The notes beneath the pieces were generated by a model, which was not told the origin of the DNA, searched no databases, and saw nothing but the letters and a program-made list of their open reading frames with translations. From assembly GCF_029873635.1 (NCBI RefSeq), contig NC_080422.1, positions 17,824,049 to 17,888,048 on the forward strand: a DNA stretch of 64,000 nt. Direction: 5' to 3'. Source of the stretch: Malania oleifera. Its lineage: Eukaryota; Streptophyta; Magnoliopsida; Santalales; Ximeniaceae. The translations under genes and the position numbers were made by a program. Shown here one piece after another: positions 23,981 through 35,395 of this stretch (its first letter is position 1; each line of letters opens with the position of its first letter).

Positions 23981-25516
23981 ACACGTGCTAAACATTATGT
24001 TGGGCCTACTAGCTGTTAGATATAGCAAACTTCCTATCATTCCTCTATAGTATTTCATATCCACTGATTTACCTTTTTCATCTTTATCAAGGCTAATGGA
24101 AGTACTCATGGGGATTCCTATGGGTTTACTACTTTCCATATCGAATTTTTTAAGCATATTTTTTATGCATTTGGATTAACTTATAAAAGTCTCATTCTTT
24201 GCTTGTTTAATTTGTAATCCAAGTAAATAGTTTAATTCCCCCATCATGCTCATTTCAAATTCTTCTCATATACAATTTGCAAATTTCTTACATATATTAT
24301 CATTAGTTGCATCAAATATGATATCATCCACATAAATTTGAATTAACAGCATATCATCTTTCTTAATTTTAATGAACAAAGTACTATCATCTCTTCTTCT
24401 TGAAAGCCCATTTTCTATTAAAAACCCACTAAGTCTTTCATACCAAGCCCTAGGGGCTTGTTTTAACCCATATAAAGTTTTACTTAATCTAAGCACATAA
24501 TCAGGATTTTTTATGTCCTCAAATTCAGGGGGTTGTTCTACATATACCTCTTCATTTATATAACCATTCAAGAAGACACTTTTTACTTCCATTTGATATA
24601 ATTTGAATTCCTTATGAGATGCATAAGATAAGAGCATTCTTATTACTTCCATTCTAACTACGGGAGCAAATGTTTCATCATCAATTATCACTTTTTCTTA
24701 ATTATATCCTTTAGCTACAAGTCTAACTTTATTTCTAACTACTGTTCCTTTTTCATCCTTTTTGTTTCTAAATACCCATTTAGTTCCTATAATTGAATGA
24801 TTTTCTAGTTTTGGGACTAATTGCCATACTTTACTTTTTTCAAATTGATTTAACTCTTCTTGCATGACAATTATCCATGAATCATCATTTAGAACTTCTT
24901 CAACATTTTTAGGTTCATCTTGAAATAAGAAGGCATAGTGATTGCATAAATTCTTTAATGATGATCTAGTGGTTACTCCTCTAGAAAGTTCTCCTATAAT
25001 TTGATCTTGAGGGTGATTTCTTACATACTTCCATTCTTTTGGTAATTCATGATTTTCTATAAGATTATATTTTGAAGTTTCTTCATTGTTTTCTTCTTTT
25101 TCTTTCGTAATTTCTAGATCTTCTTTTTGTGAAATACCATATTTTTCTTTATTTTTGATTTCTTTTACAAAGGAATTTAATTCATCAAAAGTTACATGAA
25201 TTGATTCAATGATTGTTATTGTTCTCTTGTTATAGATCCTATAAGTCTTACTATTTGCAACATATCCTAGGAAAATACCTTCGTTCGACTTGGCATCAAA
25301 TTTCCCTAAGTCATCTTTGTTATTAAGTACAACACACTTACATTCAAAAACATGAAAGTAAGCTATATTAGGCCTCCTTTCTTTCCATAATTCATAAGGT
25401 GTTTTGTTTAGGTTTGATCTAATGGAAACTCTATTTATTACATAACAAGCAGTATTAACAACTTCAGCCCAAAAATACTTAGGTAAATTATTTTCATTTA
25501 GTATTGTTCTAACCAT
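23936..25516 (-). pseudogene. Copia integrase C-terminus and reverse transcriptase of the minus-strand Sirevirus
   Basis: The open stretch 25516-24698 reads from the integrase C-terminal part (YFHVFECKCVVLNNKD, FLGYVANS) into the RT N-terminus (KWVFRNKKDEKG, RLVAKGYN). After a stop, 24691-24266 contains the RT core with VYVEQPPEFED, LYGLKQAPRAWYERL and the active site YVDD. 24157-23936 continues with GSLLYLTASRPNIMF. Two or three disabling changes separate the pieces. Confidence 0.9.
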
Positions 25517-26675
25517 TTCTTGAAGGGCTCTATTTTTTATTTTAACAACTCCATTTTATTGTGGAGTTCTAGGTGCTGAGAAATTATGACTAATTCCATA
25601 ATCATTATAGAATTTTTCAACATCTTTATTTTTTAACTCTCTTTATTGATCACTTCTTATGTTTGAAACATTGTATCCTTTCTCATTTTGGAGTTTCTTG
25701 CATAGATTTATTAACAAGTTACTAGATTCATCTTTGTTGGCTAAAAATAATACCTGAGTAAACCTAAAATAGTCATCAACTATTATGAAGGCATATTGCT
25801 TTCCTCCTAAACTTTAAGTTCTAGTAGGACCAAACAAATCCAAGTATATAAGTTCTAGGGGTCTACTAGTTGATATGTGTTTCTTCTTTTTAAAGCTTGT
25901 CTTGATTTGTTTTCCAAATTGGCAAGCATCACAAATTTATCCTTAATAAACTTTGTATTAGGTAACCCTTTGACTAAATTCTTCTTAGCTAGTTTTGATA
26001 GAAGGTCCATGCTTGCATGTCCTAATCTTCTATGTCAAAGCCAACTATTTTAACTTATGGCGGCCAAGCATGTTACATCTTGAGAAATTAGGCTATCAAG
26101 GTTTATAAAATACACAATGTTCATTCTATAAGCTGTAAAAAGGATTTCATGATTTCTAGGATTTTGAACTGTACACTTGTCTTTCTTAAAAATTATGTCA
26201 AGACCTTTGTCACTAAGTTGACCTATACTTAAAAGATTGTACTTTAGACCATTAACTGATAATATATCTTCAATGGTGAGTCAAGGTTCTTTACCTATCT
26301 TACGAATTCCGACAATTTTGTCTTTTGCGTTGTCACCGAATGTTACATATCCTCCATCTTTTTGAGTAAGGGTAATGAACTTTGTTCTATCTACCGTCAT
26401 ATGTCTTGAATACCCGCTGTCCAAGTACCATTTTTCTTTTGATGGAGTAGACCTAAAGCAAACCTACAAAAAAGGATTTATGGTGTTATTTTTGGAATCC
26501 AAACTTTCTTAATTCTTTTTAAATCTTGTCTAGTTTTAGTATTTATCTTCCATTCATTCTTTACTTTGACATATTTCTTCTTAAGTGGACAGTTAAACAT
26601 TATATGTCCTTTATTTTTACACAAGTAACAAGTAGTATGTTCATGTATGTTTATGGAGGATGTACTCGCATAGTG
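25517..26675 (-). pseudogene. Copia protease and integrase core of the minus-strand Sirevirus
   Basis: On the minus strand a second CCHC zinc knuckle (26589-26630, CYLCKNKGHIMFNC, all four ligands present) is followed by the protease motif WYLDSG (about 26420-26440), then the LGHASMDLLSKL-like zinc-binding region (about 26010-26050), CDACQFGKQ and the integrase core with DLFGPT and IIVDDY segments. Several TAA/TAG codons interrupt it. The solo LTR at 26676 separates this block from most of gag. Confidence 0.85.
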
Positions 26676-28933
26676 TGTTGACCTTATAGGTCACGCTCGA
26701 TTTTGATCATGACAAATACTCATTATATCTAATTAATGTTTGAAACTTTGTGAAGGAACTTAAATTGACAGATCATAATGCACATGGAGAAAGTGAAGCT
26801 TGAAGACCAAATTTCTATTGAAGACTCGATTTCTTATGTTGTAATATATTTTATTCATGTAAAGGGTATATAATAGTAATTAGGGCTTTTCTGTATATAA
26901 TAATCATACACATCACATGCATGATCAAATACATAAGCTCATAATGCAAATAACCTTAGGGATTCGGTCAGCCGACACCAGATTTTTTTGGTGTATTTAA
27001 AAGGACCCAGAAATGATCATAGGACACTCACCTTTGCATTCATATATGTTAGGCACTTGATTAGGGTGTTTGTGATTCAAAAAAGGATCAAAATGTACAC
27101 TTTGTGCACTTTCAATCGACCGGTCCATGTAGTTCATTCTGCTCGCGGTCGACCCAACCCGGTCTGGTTCAACCAGTTGACCACAGCCCGGTCGACCAAA
27201 TCAGTTTAGTTTAAATACACCTAGTCGACCGAACCTCCTAGGAGTCAAACTTTTTGACTACCTAGTCAACTGAACCTAAAATGTATTCCAACTGTCTAGT
27301 CGACCGAGAATCCTCGCGAGAAGTCCCAATGGTCTGGTCGACTGAATCATCCAGTTCAAATATCCCTGCTCGACGGAACCTTGGTAAAATTGAAAAATTG
27401 CCTCGGACATGTATGTCCGATTGACCGAGTCCCCAGTTCAAAATTAGGTCGATCGATCGAGCCATATGAACTTCAGTCGACCGAAAGGTTTCTGGTCAAC
27501 TGGGTCTCTCAGGTTGCTGTGAATTTTTTTACCGTGGTTAATTTTTAAAACAGGGTTAAAATGGCTAATACATCATTAAACTTTCCTAATAATACTAGTC
27601 TTGTCCCCAACGGTCATAATTCATGGGGTGTCTATATATACCCCCCTTCATTTGGGAAAATTAGATAGAGATTAGCCTATTTGATCAATAAATTCTCTCT
27701 CAACCAAAAATCTCCTACTATTCATTTTCATACTAAAATCACTCATACTTACATGCTCCTATTGCTCATACTCTCTGTAAGTTGATTGAGTGTTTATCTT
27801 CATAGGTTTGCTCTCTCATTTGTATTTGATTGATTCGATTTTAACGAGAGCTAACCGGAGTTTTTTTTTAGGGGGCTTTGTTCATAAGTCTATCCTAAGA
27901 AAACTTGTCTAAGCTTCTAAGTATTGCATTTGTGTTGCAATATCTTAGAAAGTTTGTATTTGTCTTTGGGTTACAAAAATATTTTTAAAACACATATCTT
28001 GTGTGATTTACATTGATATATCCTTGAGAAGATATTTGTGTTTATAATATAGATCTTTATTGCAATATTTATTTGTATATGATTTGCTGAATACAAAGAT
28101 TATATATCTTTTGCAAATCGAGCATTTACGTCATCTACTATTTACATGATTGATATATCCTTCAGAATAATACATTTGAAGCTTGCTTGACATCTTTGTG
28201 TGAACACGATTGATTGAATATCTTGAGAAACAAAGATTGTTTGTTGACACTCTCACGCACTCATTATACTGATAGCAAATATTTTGAGAGTTGAAACATT
28301 AGATGACACTAAGCTTACATATTAAATCATATTGTGGTGTATGTGACTAAGCGTATCTGAGTACACATCTGCTTTACTTGAAAGTATAATCACTGTATCA
28401 TTCTATTGTTTGAGCAAACTGTTGTATTTCCAGGAATGGGCCTGAAAATGGAGACTAGCCTTTTGAAATAATCCCGCATTGGCTTAGACTCAGTTAGGAA
28501 AGTTAGGTGCACCATCCTATTAAGGTGTAGGTTGAGGTCAACCCCGCTAATTGACCTGATTATAAAGGTTAAGGTCAGCCCTGTGCTAATTGACCTAGTT
28601 GTAATCGGTGCCGCTCCACCCTTAAGTGAGCCTTAGTGGAATCCTCAGGCTTGCGAGCTAGAGGCGGGGACGTAGGCACAGTTGGCCAAACCCCGATAAC
28701 ATATCGTGTGTTTGTTTATATTTTCGCACTCTATATTTACCACACGTGTATGTTATGGTGTGAATAATAGGCATGATTTAAATTTCCGTACATTATATTT
28801 ACTTGTGCATTTGGGATTGTATATAAAGACCTAGGTAGCTAAATCATATTGATTTCTGATTTAACCAATGAGAAAAGTTTAAAATTTCAATTCACCCCCC
28901 CTCCTCCCTCTTGGAAATACACCAATTCTAACA
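26676..28933 (+). mobile_element. Solo LTR, Sirevirus-type, plus orientation, inside gag (TSD tagtg/tagta)
   Basis: The 2258 bp sequence is flanked by tagtg (26671-26675) and tagta (28934-28938), a 4/5 matching duplication. It starts TGTTGACCTTATAGGTCACG and ends ATACACCAATTCTAACA. From about 26960 to 27510 it holds ten or so GTCGACCGAACC / CGGTCGACC-like sites. The open frames at 26988-27209 and 27262-27465 fall in this array and are not genes. Confidence 0.88.
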
Positions 28934-30507
28934 TAGTATTTACCTTTTTTTACAAAGTACCCTATGAATAAGTTCTTCTTTCTTTTCTTTGTAATTCTAT
29001 TGTAACCTATTCCTTCTTTATTGTTAGTCATTATTTGTTGTCCAACCATTTTCTCAAAGTTTTCTTTTCCTCTAGTGAAATTGTAAATAATCTTTTCTTT
29101 ATCTTCAATTTGACTTTTGAGATAATTTATCTCTAGATCTATCTTGCTTTAATTATTTACTTGTAATTTGACCAATTCTTGAGACATAGTGTTTATTTTC
29201 TCCATTAGTTTGTCAATATGAGTTTCTTTTTCTTTTTCAACAGATTTTGAGGATTCTAGTTGATTTTTAAGATTCTCATTTTGCTCTTTTAAAGCTATGT
29301 TCATCTTTGATACTTTAATAAATCTGTTATGAAGAGCAAGCAATTCAACTTAGAGTTCTTTGTAGGATGGCATACTCTCACATGAATCATTACATGGTTC
29401 ATCACTTGATTCTTCCGAGGAGTAGTAAGAATTTACCTCTGCATTGTGTGCCATGAGATACATGTTTGCCATCTCTTGTTCACTGGATTCATTCTCTGAT
29501 TCACTTGAGCTTGTGTCGTCCCATCTTACTTTCATTGTTGGTTTCTACTTCTTGTTTTCTTTCTTGAGCTGAGGGCAGTCCGGTTTGATATGTCCGACCT
29601 TTTTACAATGATAACAAGTAGGTGGAACATTCTTATTTTTGTTTTCCTTTTTACGAATTTCACCTTTTTCAGTTTTTGAACCTTTGAATTTTCTAGTGAA
29701 CTTCTTATTTCTTTTGAAAAATTTTTCAAGTCTTTTAATGATAAATGCTAATTTCTCATCATCTAATTCACTTGTTTCATTATCTTCTAAACTTGAACTT
29801 TCTTTAGAAGCTTTAAGAGCTATGAATTTCTTATTTTTATTTTCAGTGTTCCTTTCTTTCATAGCCATTTCATAAGTGAGAAGTGATCCTATAAGTTCAT
29901 CTAGTGAGGTGATTTTGAGGTTTCTACCTTCTATTATGGCTGTGACTTTTGGTTCACAAACGTGTGGAACTCCTCTAAGGATTTTGCATATCTCATAAGA
30001 AGAATAAGTTTTTCTCAAAGCATTTAGTGAGTTTATGATATGTGTAAACCTAGTGTACATGCTTGTGATGGTTTCATCAAGATTCATCCTAAAGGCTCCG
30101 TATTCACTAGTGAACATATCAATCCTACCGTCTTTAACATTTATGGTGCCTTCGTAGGTTACTTCAAATTTATCCCAAATTTCTTTTGCTATTTTACAAG
30201 TCATAACTTTATTAAATTCATTAATATCAAGTGCACAATATAAGACATTAACAGCACTAGAGTTAACTTGCAACATTTTGTGATATATTTCGATCATCTC
30301 TTTTTCTTCCTTAGGAACCTCTTCACCATCTACTGATTTGGTAGGGATTAAGTCACCATGTGTGACAACCATCCAAGCTTTCAAATCCATAGTTTGAAGA
30401 TAAGTTCTCATTCGTTGTTTCCAACAGGTGTAATTGAGTCCACAAAAGATGGGTGGTCTAATTGAGGATTAACCCTCTCCAAAGGTAGCTACTTTTACAT
30501 GTGCCAT
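28934..30507 (-). pseudogene. Sirevirus gag with zinc knuckle and coiled-coil region
   Basis: The probable start ATG is at 30507-30505 (MAHVKVATFGEG), followed at codon 13 by a stop (30471-30469). The main open stretch, 30411-29545, contains the gag core (MRTYLQTMDLKAW, EIWDKFEVTYEGT, MYTRFTHIINSLNALRK) and an intact CCHC knuckle CYHCKKVGHIKPDC. Further down (29535-29149) come Ser/Glu-rich WDDTSSSESE, a YLMAH segment and a Lys/Glu-rich region likely to form a coiled coil. A second knuckle lies beyond the solo LTR at 26589-26630. The serine/acidic linker after the knuckle is typical of Sirevirus gags. Confidence 0.85.
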
Positions 30508-30551
30508 GCATATCTTTATATAACTACTATTTAAGATTTGTTATAATAAAA

Positions 30552-30564
30552 CTTTGATACCAAT
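30552..30564 (-). other. Primer-binding site of the minus-strand Sirevirus
   Basis: On the minus strand TTGGTATCAAAGT directly follows the 5' LTR end. It matches the first part of the initiator-tRNA complement TGGTATCAGAGC with an A for G change. Confidence 0.75.
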
Positions 30565-32469
30565 TGAAAGTTAAGGAGTTAGCCCAAAAGGGGGGGGGTG
30601 AATTAGGTTATTAAAATTTTCTTTAGTATTCTTTTCAAGAATCTTCAGCATCTTGTTAATTTATCAAACACACATCAAAACTTTTTAATCAATCCACAAA
30701 CCAATAACAATACAAATAAACAAAATTTCAAACAATCAAAACAACCAATCAATAACTAAAGTAATCAATCAACAAAATACCAAACCAAGATATAGTATAC
30801 AGCTCTTTGGCAATTTTAGTTTTTGCAATAACTCAAGATATTTGCTTGTTTGTAGCCCTGTGAATATATGTAAGTCCTATGTAGAATGAAATTGTTTGTA
30901 CTCTCTTAATTAAGATTTTCGCAAACGATTAAACAACGTACTCCCTTTTGGGTTTCCACAAAAGTTTATTCAAAACATACTTTCTTATATTAAGAGTCTT
31001 ATTTTAATCTCAGTTTTAATTTCAGCTACCTGCACTTTGCATACACACAACACAATGTATATAGACGCTGAATATAAAGATAAGGGAAAGAGAGACACCG
31101 ATATTTTTACGAGGTTTGGCTTATCCCCAGCCTACGTTCTCGCCTTAAGTCAATACCACCTAACGATTCCACTAGAGCACTCCTTTCCAGGCGGAGCAAA
31201 CCGTTACAATTTCCTCCTTAAGGGTAGAGCCCCCTCTCCAAGCGATACCCCACGCTTGGTCCAATGATCTAAGAACCTAGAATCGTTAAAGAACTACAAG
31301 AAACAAGAAATAATATGGTGTACAAAGACACTCTCACAACAGAACTGATTAGTACAATTTAAAAGCACTAATATACTTCAATATTCAAATATCAAATTGA
31401 AATAGATTGAAGCTTAAGAATGATTTCACCAAGTTCTTTCTCAAGATGAGAATCAACAATTAGAACCTAGAGTAGGATGATTATGCACTTCGGTATTCTC
31501 AGCAAATTAGTTTTGCAATGAGTAAGAGCAAGAGAGAGTTTTGAGATAGCAAGTGTGCTTTTAGTTTTGAAATAGATTTTCAATTTCTTAGTGTATTTGA
31601 TTTACTAAAACCATGTATTTATAAGCTAATAAAAGTATTTTCATGTTGCCTAATATTACTTGGAGTATTTCAATAGTTTTCATTGAATTTGGGGCACAAG
31701 AAACCTTAGTTTGAATTTTAAAACATTTAAAATTTCCAATTGTTAACAGTGTTCGATAGGCTGAAGTGTCGGGTTCAATCTTTTGAAGTACTTTAAAACA
31801 CTGAAAAACTTAGTTGGAAACATGATCAGTCGACTGGGCCAGTATGGTTCAATCTTCTAAGGGAGTACTGTCTCTTCTGTATTCTGATAGGAAATTCTTC
31901 AGTAGATTAAACTTATTCTTCAATCTTCTAATGAATTCTTCAGTCTTTTGAAAATACACTTCAGTCGTCTGGGCAGTTAAAGTTTTGGTTTTTCAATTTA
32001 GTTTTCAAAAACTCTTTTTGCTCTCTTTCTTTGATTACTTATAAAACTTTTTTTGGGGTTTGAAATAAAGTCTCTAAGTCCATAATTATCCCTAAAGAGC
32101 TTCAACATATTTTTATCAGATATTTCAATATAAAGTACTTACATCATTAATCTTAAAGTCTAAAACTCTAAGCTTAAAGTCTTCCATGATATTTTTACTT
32201 TGTGTCCTTTTTGACTTGAGCTTGAGTCAGCTTTAGATTTCCACACACTTTGCTCATGTTGGTGTTGCTTGAGCTATCTTTGGATCACTTTAAGTATGAA
32301 TGTGGCTTTTGATGTCCTTAGTGGTCTTGCACTTTCATTTCTTTTCTTTCTTTTGAACTTTGACTTTAAGGATTCTTGAAACATCATCACTCTAACAAAC
32401 ACATGTTAAATTATCCTTTATTTATTATCATAAAAAAAAAAAGAATTTGAAAGTCATGTTAGGCCAACA
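30565..32469 (-). repeat. 5' LTR of the minus-strand Sirevirus (intact)
   Basis: The 1905 bp LTR starts on the plus strand TGAAAGTTAAGGAG and ends AGTCATGTTAGGCCAACA. It aligns along its length with the pieces of the left LTR. It carries CAGTCTTCTGA / CAGTCGACTG repeats at about 31750-31975. Confidence 0.9.
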
Positions 32470-32474
32470 AGGAG

Positions 32475-33728
32475 TGCATAAACCAACAGTTCTTCTTTTG
32501 AACAAGTCTACAATGACAACACAAGATAGCGAGTAGAAGGCAACAACTCATGCTACCAGAACATTGGTTTGGTTAAAGAACATGCGAAAATAACTTAGGT
32601 TTCAACATTCCCTGCCTATGGAGTTGATATATGCTAATCAAACAATTTCCCAATCATAGTTCTTGTGAATCGAATCATCCATAATAACATACAAAAAGAA
32701 ACTTCAAATATTTGACATCTTTCTCTTTGAATGACATAAATGTCTCCACAAATGGTACTCGCAATTTTCAGTTGCCAACAAATCAAATATGTGAAGCAAG
32801 TCAAAATTAATAATAAATAAATAAACAGGATTGTTGATGTTTTGTTCAAGTTTGTGGTTAGATATGTAGGTGAAACCGTGAAGATTCTTGTTAAGCATGA
32901 AGACAAAAGAGCAAAAAGAAGGATGAGATGCTGTGATGTGTTTCTACAAACAGATTTCAAACCAATAATGACACTTTGAGGCTGCAAACATTATCGCTGA
33001 ACTTTTAATCATGTTAAATAGGCAACTTATGAAGTATATGATGAATTTAGTTCTAAATTAAGTTTAACCATTGTTCAACTTCACATAGGATTGCAGAAAC
33101 TTTTTAGGTATTGTTTGCTTTATATTACTGCTGCAAAAATATTTTTAGCTACTGTCTCTCCGCATATTTTTCTTTTCTCAATTTTCTTTTTATAAATATA
33201 GAAGTAGTTCAATCTTGTGGTTGTCATTTTTCTCTCAAATTTTCATAATTGTTGAATACTAGTGCAAGTGCACTCAAGATGATCATATAATTTGCAGTTC
33301 GAATTTTTTGAGTACTATTTTTAAATGTTAAAGCTATTTTATCTTAAGAGTTTATGAAGGATAAACCCAAATAGGAATATTACATACCTGATACATAGTT
33401 TGTTCGAGTAACCATCAAAATTAGAATGATACTTTTCAAAAATGTTTGTGATGAACCAAATAATATTACTACGAAACTCATATTCTAATGAGTAACAAAC
33501 TAAATGTGAGCCATAAATAAAATGGTAATTTGATTGCTAAATTTCAAAACTTGGCAACTGTCCGAGGATAGCTTCAAAATCATCAAAAAAGGAGTTTGAT
33601 ATATTCTTTTTTCCTTTTCTGTCCACAAAGAAAAAAAAAAATTCATCTATACATTTAAACAAACAGCTTGGCCACACACACAGAGCACACTCACACTAAC
33701 ACTCATGGCACACCCACAGAATCATAGA

Positions 33729-33776
<48 letters not shown>

Positions 33777-34015
33777 TGATTTTCCAGAAAATCAAAATAA
33801 AATGAACAAAGAATAGCAAAGAAGGCAGAGGCACTGGTTTGCCAGAGAAGCAGAAGGCTCTTGCCGAAGAAACTCAATTTTCTCACTTTCAGGTCACGAT
33901 CCTTCGAACAATACTCTCTCTCTCTCGGCTAGAGAGAGACAAACAAGAGAACGAAAACGGACTAATAGGAAGATAATTTAGAAAAAAAAAAATGCAAAAA
34001 AATGAGAATAAATAC
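32475..34015. other. CACTA interior: AT-rich DNA and a (GA)n microsatellite
   Basis: No gene was recognised. A pure GA repeat runs 33732-33770. A shorter CT-rich block with its complement (CTCTCTCTCTCGGCTAGAGAGAGA) near 33911-33936 could form a hairpin. The frames at 32634-32987 are AT-rich and have no recognisable product. Confidence 0.5.
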
Positions 34016-34304
34016 CTGAACCAAAATGGTATTGCTCAATGAAAATCAAAGAGGAGAAGGGTGGACGAACGGCGTATATGGGAGAGGGAGCAAGTCGAAG
34101 AGGCCGGGCAAAGAGATCGGCGGATTCCATCTGCAGCCGATCGAAAAGAGAAGCAGGAAGAGGTAAGAATGACGCTGAGCCTGCTGGTACTCCCGCCGGC
34201 TCTCCCGCCGAAGCCCCTACTGCCAGCGGAGCCGCTTTGAACAGAATCGCAGCCGCCGACTCCGCCGCCGGGATTGTACTCTCCGCGGCCTTGCTGCTGT
34301 ACAT
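34016..34304 (-). other. GC-rich exon-like open segment inside the CACTA, minus strand
   Basis: In AT-rich surroundings a GC-rich segment is open on the minus strand from an ATG at 34304-34302 (MYSSKAAEST, then Ala/Pro/Gly-rich, then FDRLQMESADLF, IYAVRPPFSS) to a good splice donor context, TTCAG|GTATTT, at 34016/34015. It could be a first exon of a CACTA gene, a captured host gene fragment, or chance. The opposite strand is also open (34039-34356), which weakens the case. No product is recognised. Confidence 0.3.
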
Positions 34305-34439
34305 CTTATCTGAACTCTCTTATTTGCCGGAACCGATGACTTCAGGATATTTATGAGGATACGAACCGGTGCGGATTTTAATTTCAGACCGACGAAAATT
34401 CAAAATCCTTGCTAATATGTGAAATAAGTTTTTTTAAAT

Positions 34440-35395
34440 TAAAAGAACTATTAGCTACGGTTCTCTAAACCGTTACTAATAAGTCACTAATAATAATAAA
34501 AGTGTAAAATCATTAATAATATTATGAAATAATTTTTTTATTTTTTTAAATAAAAGAACTATTAGTAATTGTTTTCTAAACCGTCACTAATAAGAGACTA
34601 ATAGTGAAAAAATTCCGAAATCATTACTAATGTTGTGAAACAAATTTTTTTTTTATTTTTTGAAAATAAAAGAACTGTTAGTAACAGTTCTCTAAACCGA
34701 CACTAATAAGGTACTAATAGTGAAAAAAATCCAAAACCGTCACTACTACTTTGAAATAATTTTTTTTTTATTTTTTTAAAATAAAAGAATTATTTGTGAC
34801 AGTTCTATAAACCGTCACTAATAATGGATTAATAGTGATAAATGTGCAAAACCGTCACTAATGTTATGAAATAATTTTTATTTATTTTTAAATAAAAAAC
34901 TATTAGTGACGGTTCTCTAAACTATCACTAATAAGACACTAATAGTGACGAAAATCCAAATTCGTCACTAATGTTGTGAAATAATTTTTTTTTAAACTTT
35001 TTTTTAAATAAAAGAACTATCATTGATGATTCTCTAAACCGTTACTAATAAGGTATTAATAGTGACGAAAATCCAAAATCGTCACTACCACTGTGAAATA
35101 AATTTGTTTTTATTCTTTTTAAATAAAAGAATTATTTGTGACGGTTCTATAAACCGTCACTAATAATTGATTAATAGTGATAAATGTGCAAAATCGTCAC
35201 TAATGCTGTGAAATAACATTTTTTTTATTTTTTTAAAATAAAAGAACTATTAATAATGATTCTCTAAACTGTTACTAATAAGGCGCTAATAGTGACGAAA
35301 ATCCAAAACCGTCACTAATGTTGTGAAATAATTTTTTTTTTTTAAATTAAAGAACTATTAGTCACGGTTCTCTAAACCGTTAATAATAAGGAACT
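34440..35395. repeat. Tandem array, period about 116 bp, with TTAGTGACGG palindromes (CACTA right sub-terminal region, part 1)
   Basis: About eight units, each with GTGAAATAATTTTT, a T-rich run, AAAGAACTATTAGTGACGG, CTCTAAACCGTCACTAATAAGG and AATAGTGACGAAAATCCAAA. Starts of the GTGAAATA box at about 34513, 34635, 34750, 34866, 34976, 35092, 35208 and 35324 give the period. The array is cut at 35395 by the Copia 5' LTR and resumes at 48147. Confidence 0.85.

Larger units (their letters stand above)
15090..32469 (-). mobile_element. Complete Sirevirus-type Copia retrotransposon, minus strand, with three nested solo LTRs (TSD aggag)
   Basis: It has two LTRs of one family (right, 5': 30565-32469; left, 3': 15090-21176), a perfect 5 bp duplication aggag (15085-15089 and 32470-32474), a primer-binding site at 30552-30564 and a polypurine tract at 21177-21193. 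On the minus strand the order is gag, protease, integrase, RT, RNase H and an extra ORF. Three solo LTRs sit inside (16257-18189, 18890-21136, 26676-28933). Removing them and their TSD copies leaves about 10.9 kb, within the range for Sireviruses (SIRE/Maximus), which are longer than other Copia elements because of the additional 3' ORF and large gag. Coding regions are broken by stops. Confidence 0.88.

Noticed and set aside
26988-27465. Short open frames within the 26676-28933 region
   Set aside because: They fall in the GTCGACC motif array of a solo LTR with target duplications.
32634-32987. Minus-strand hydrophobic open frames
   Set aside because: They are short, AT-driven and overlap in two frames, with no recognisable domain or start context.
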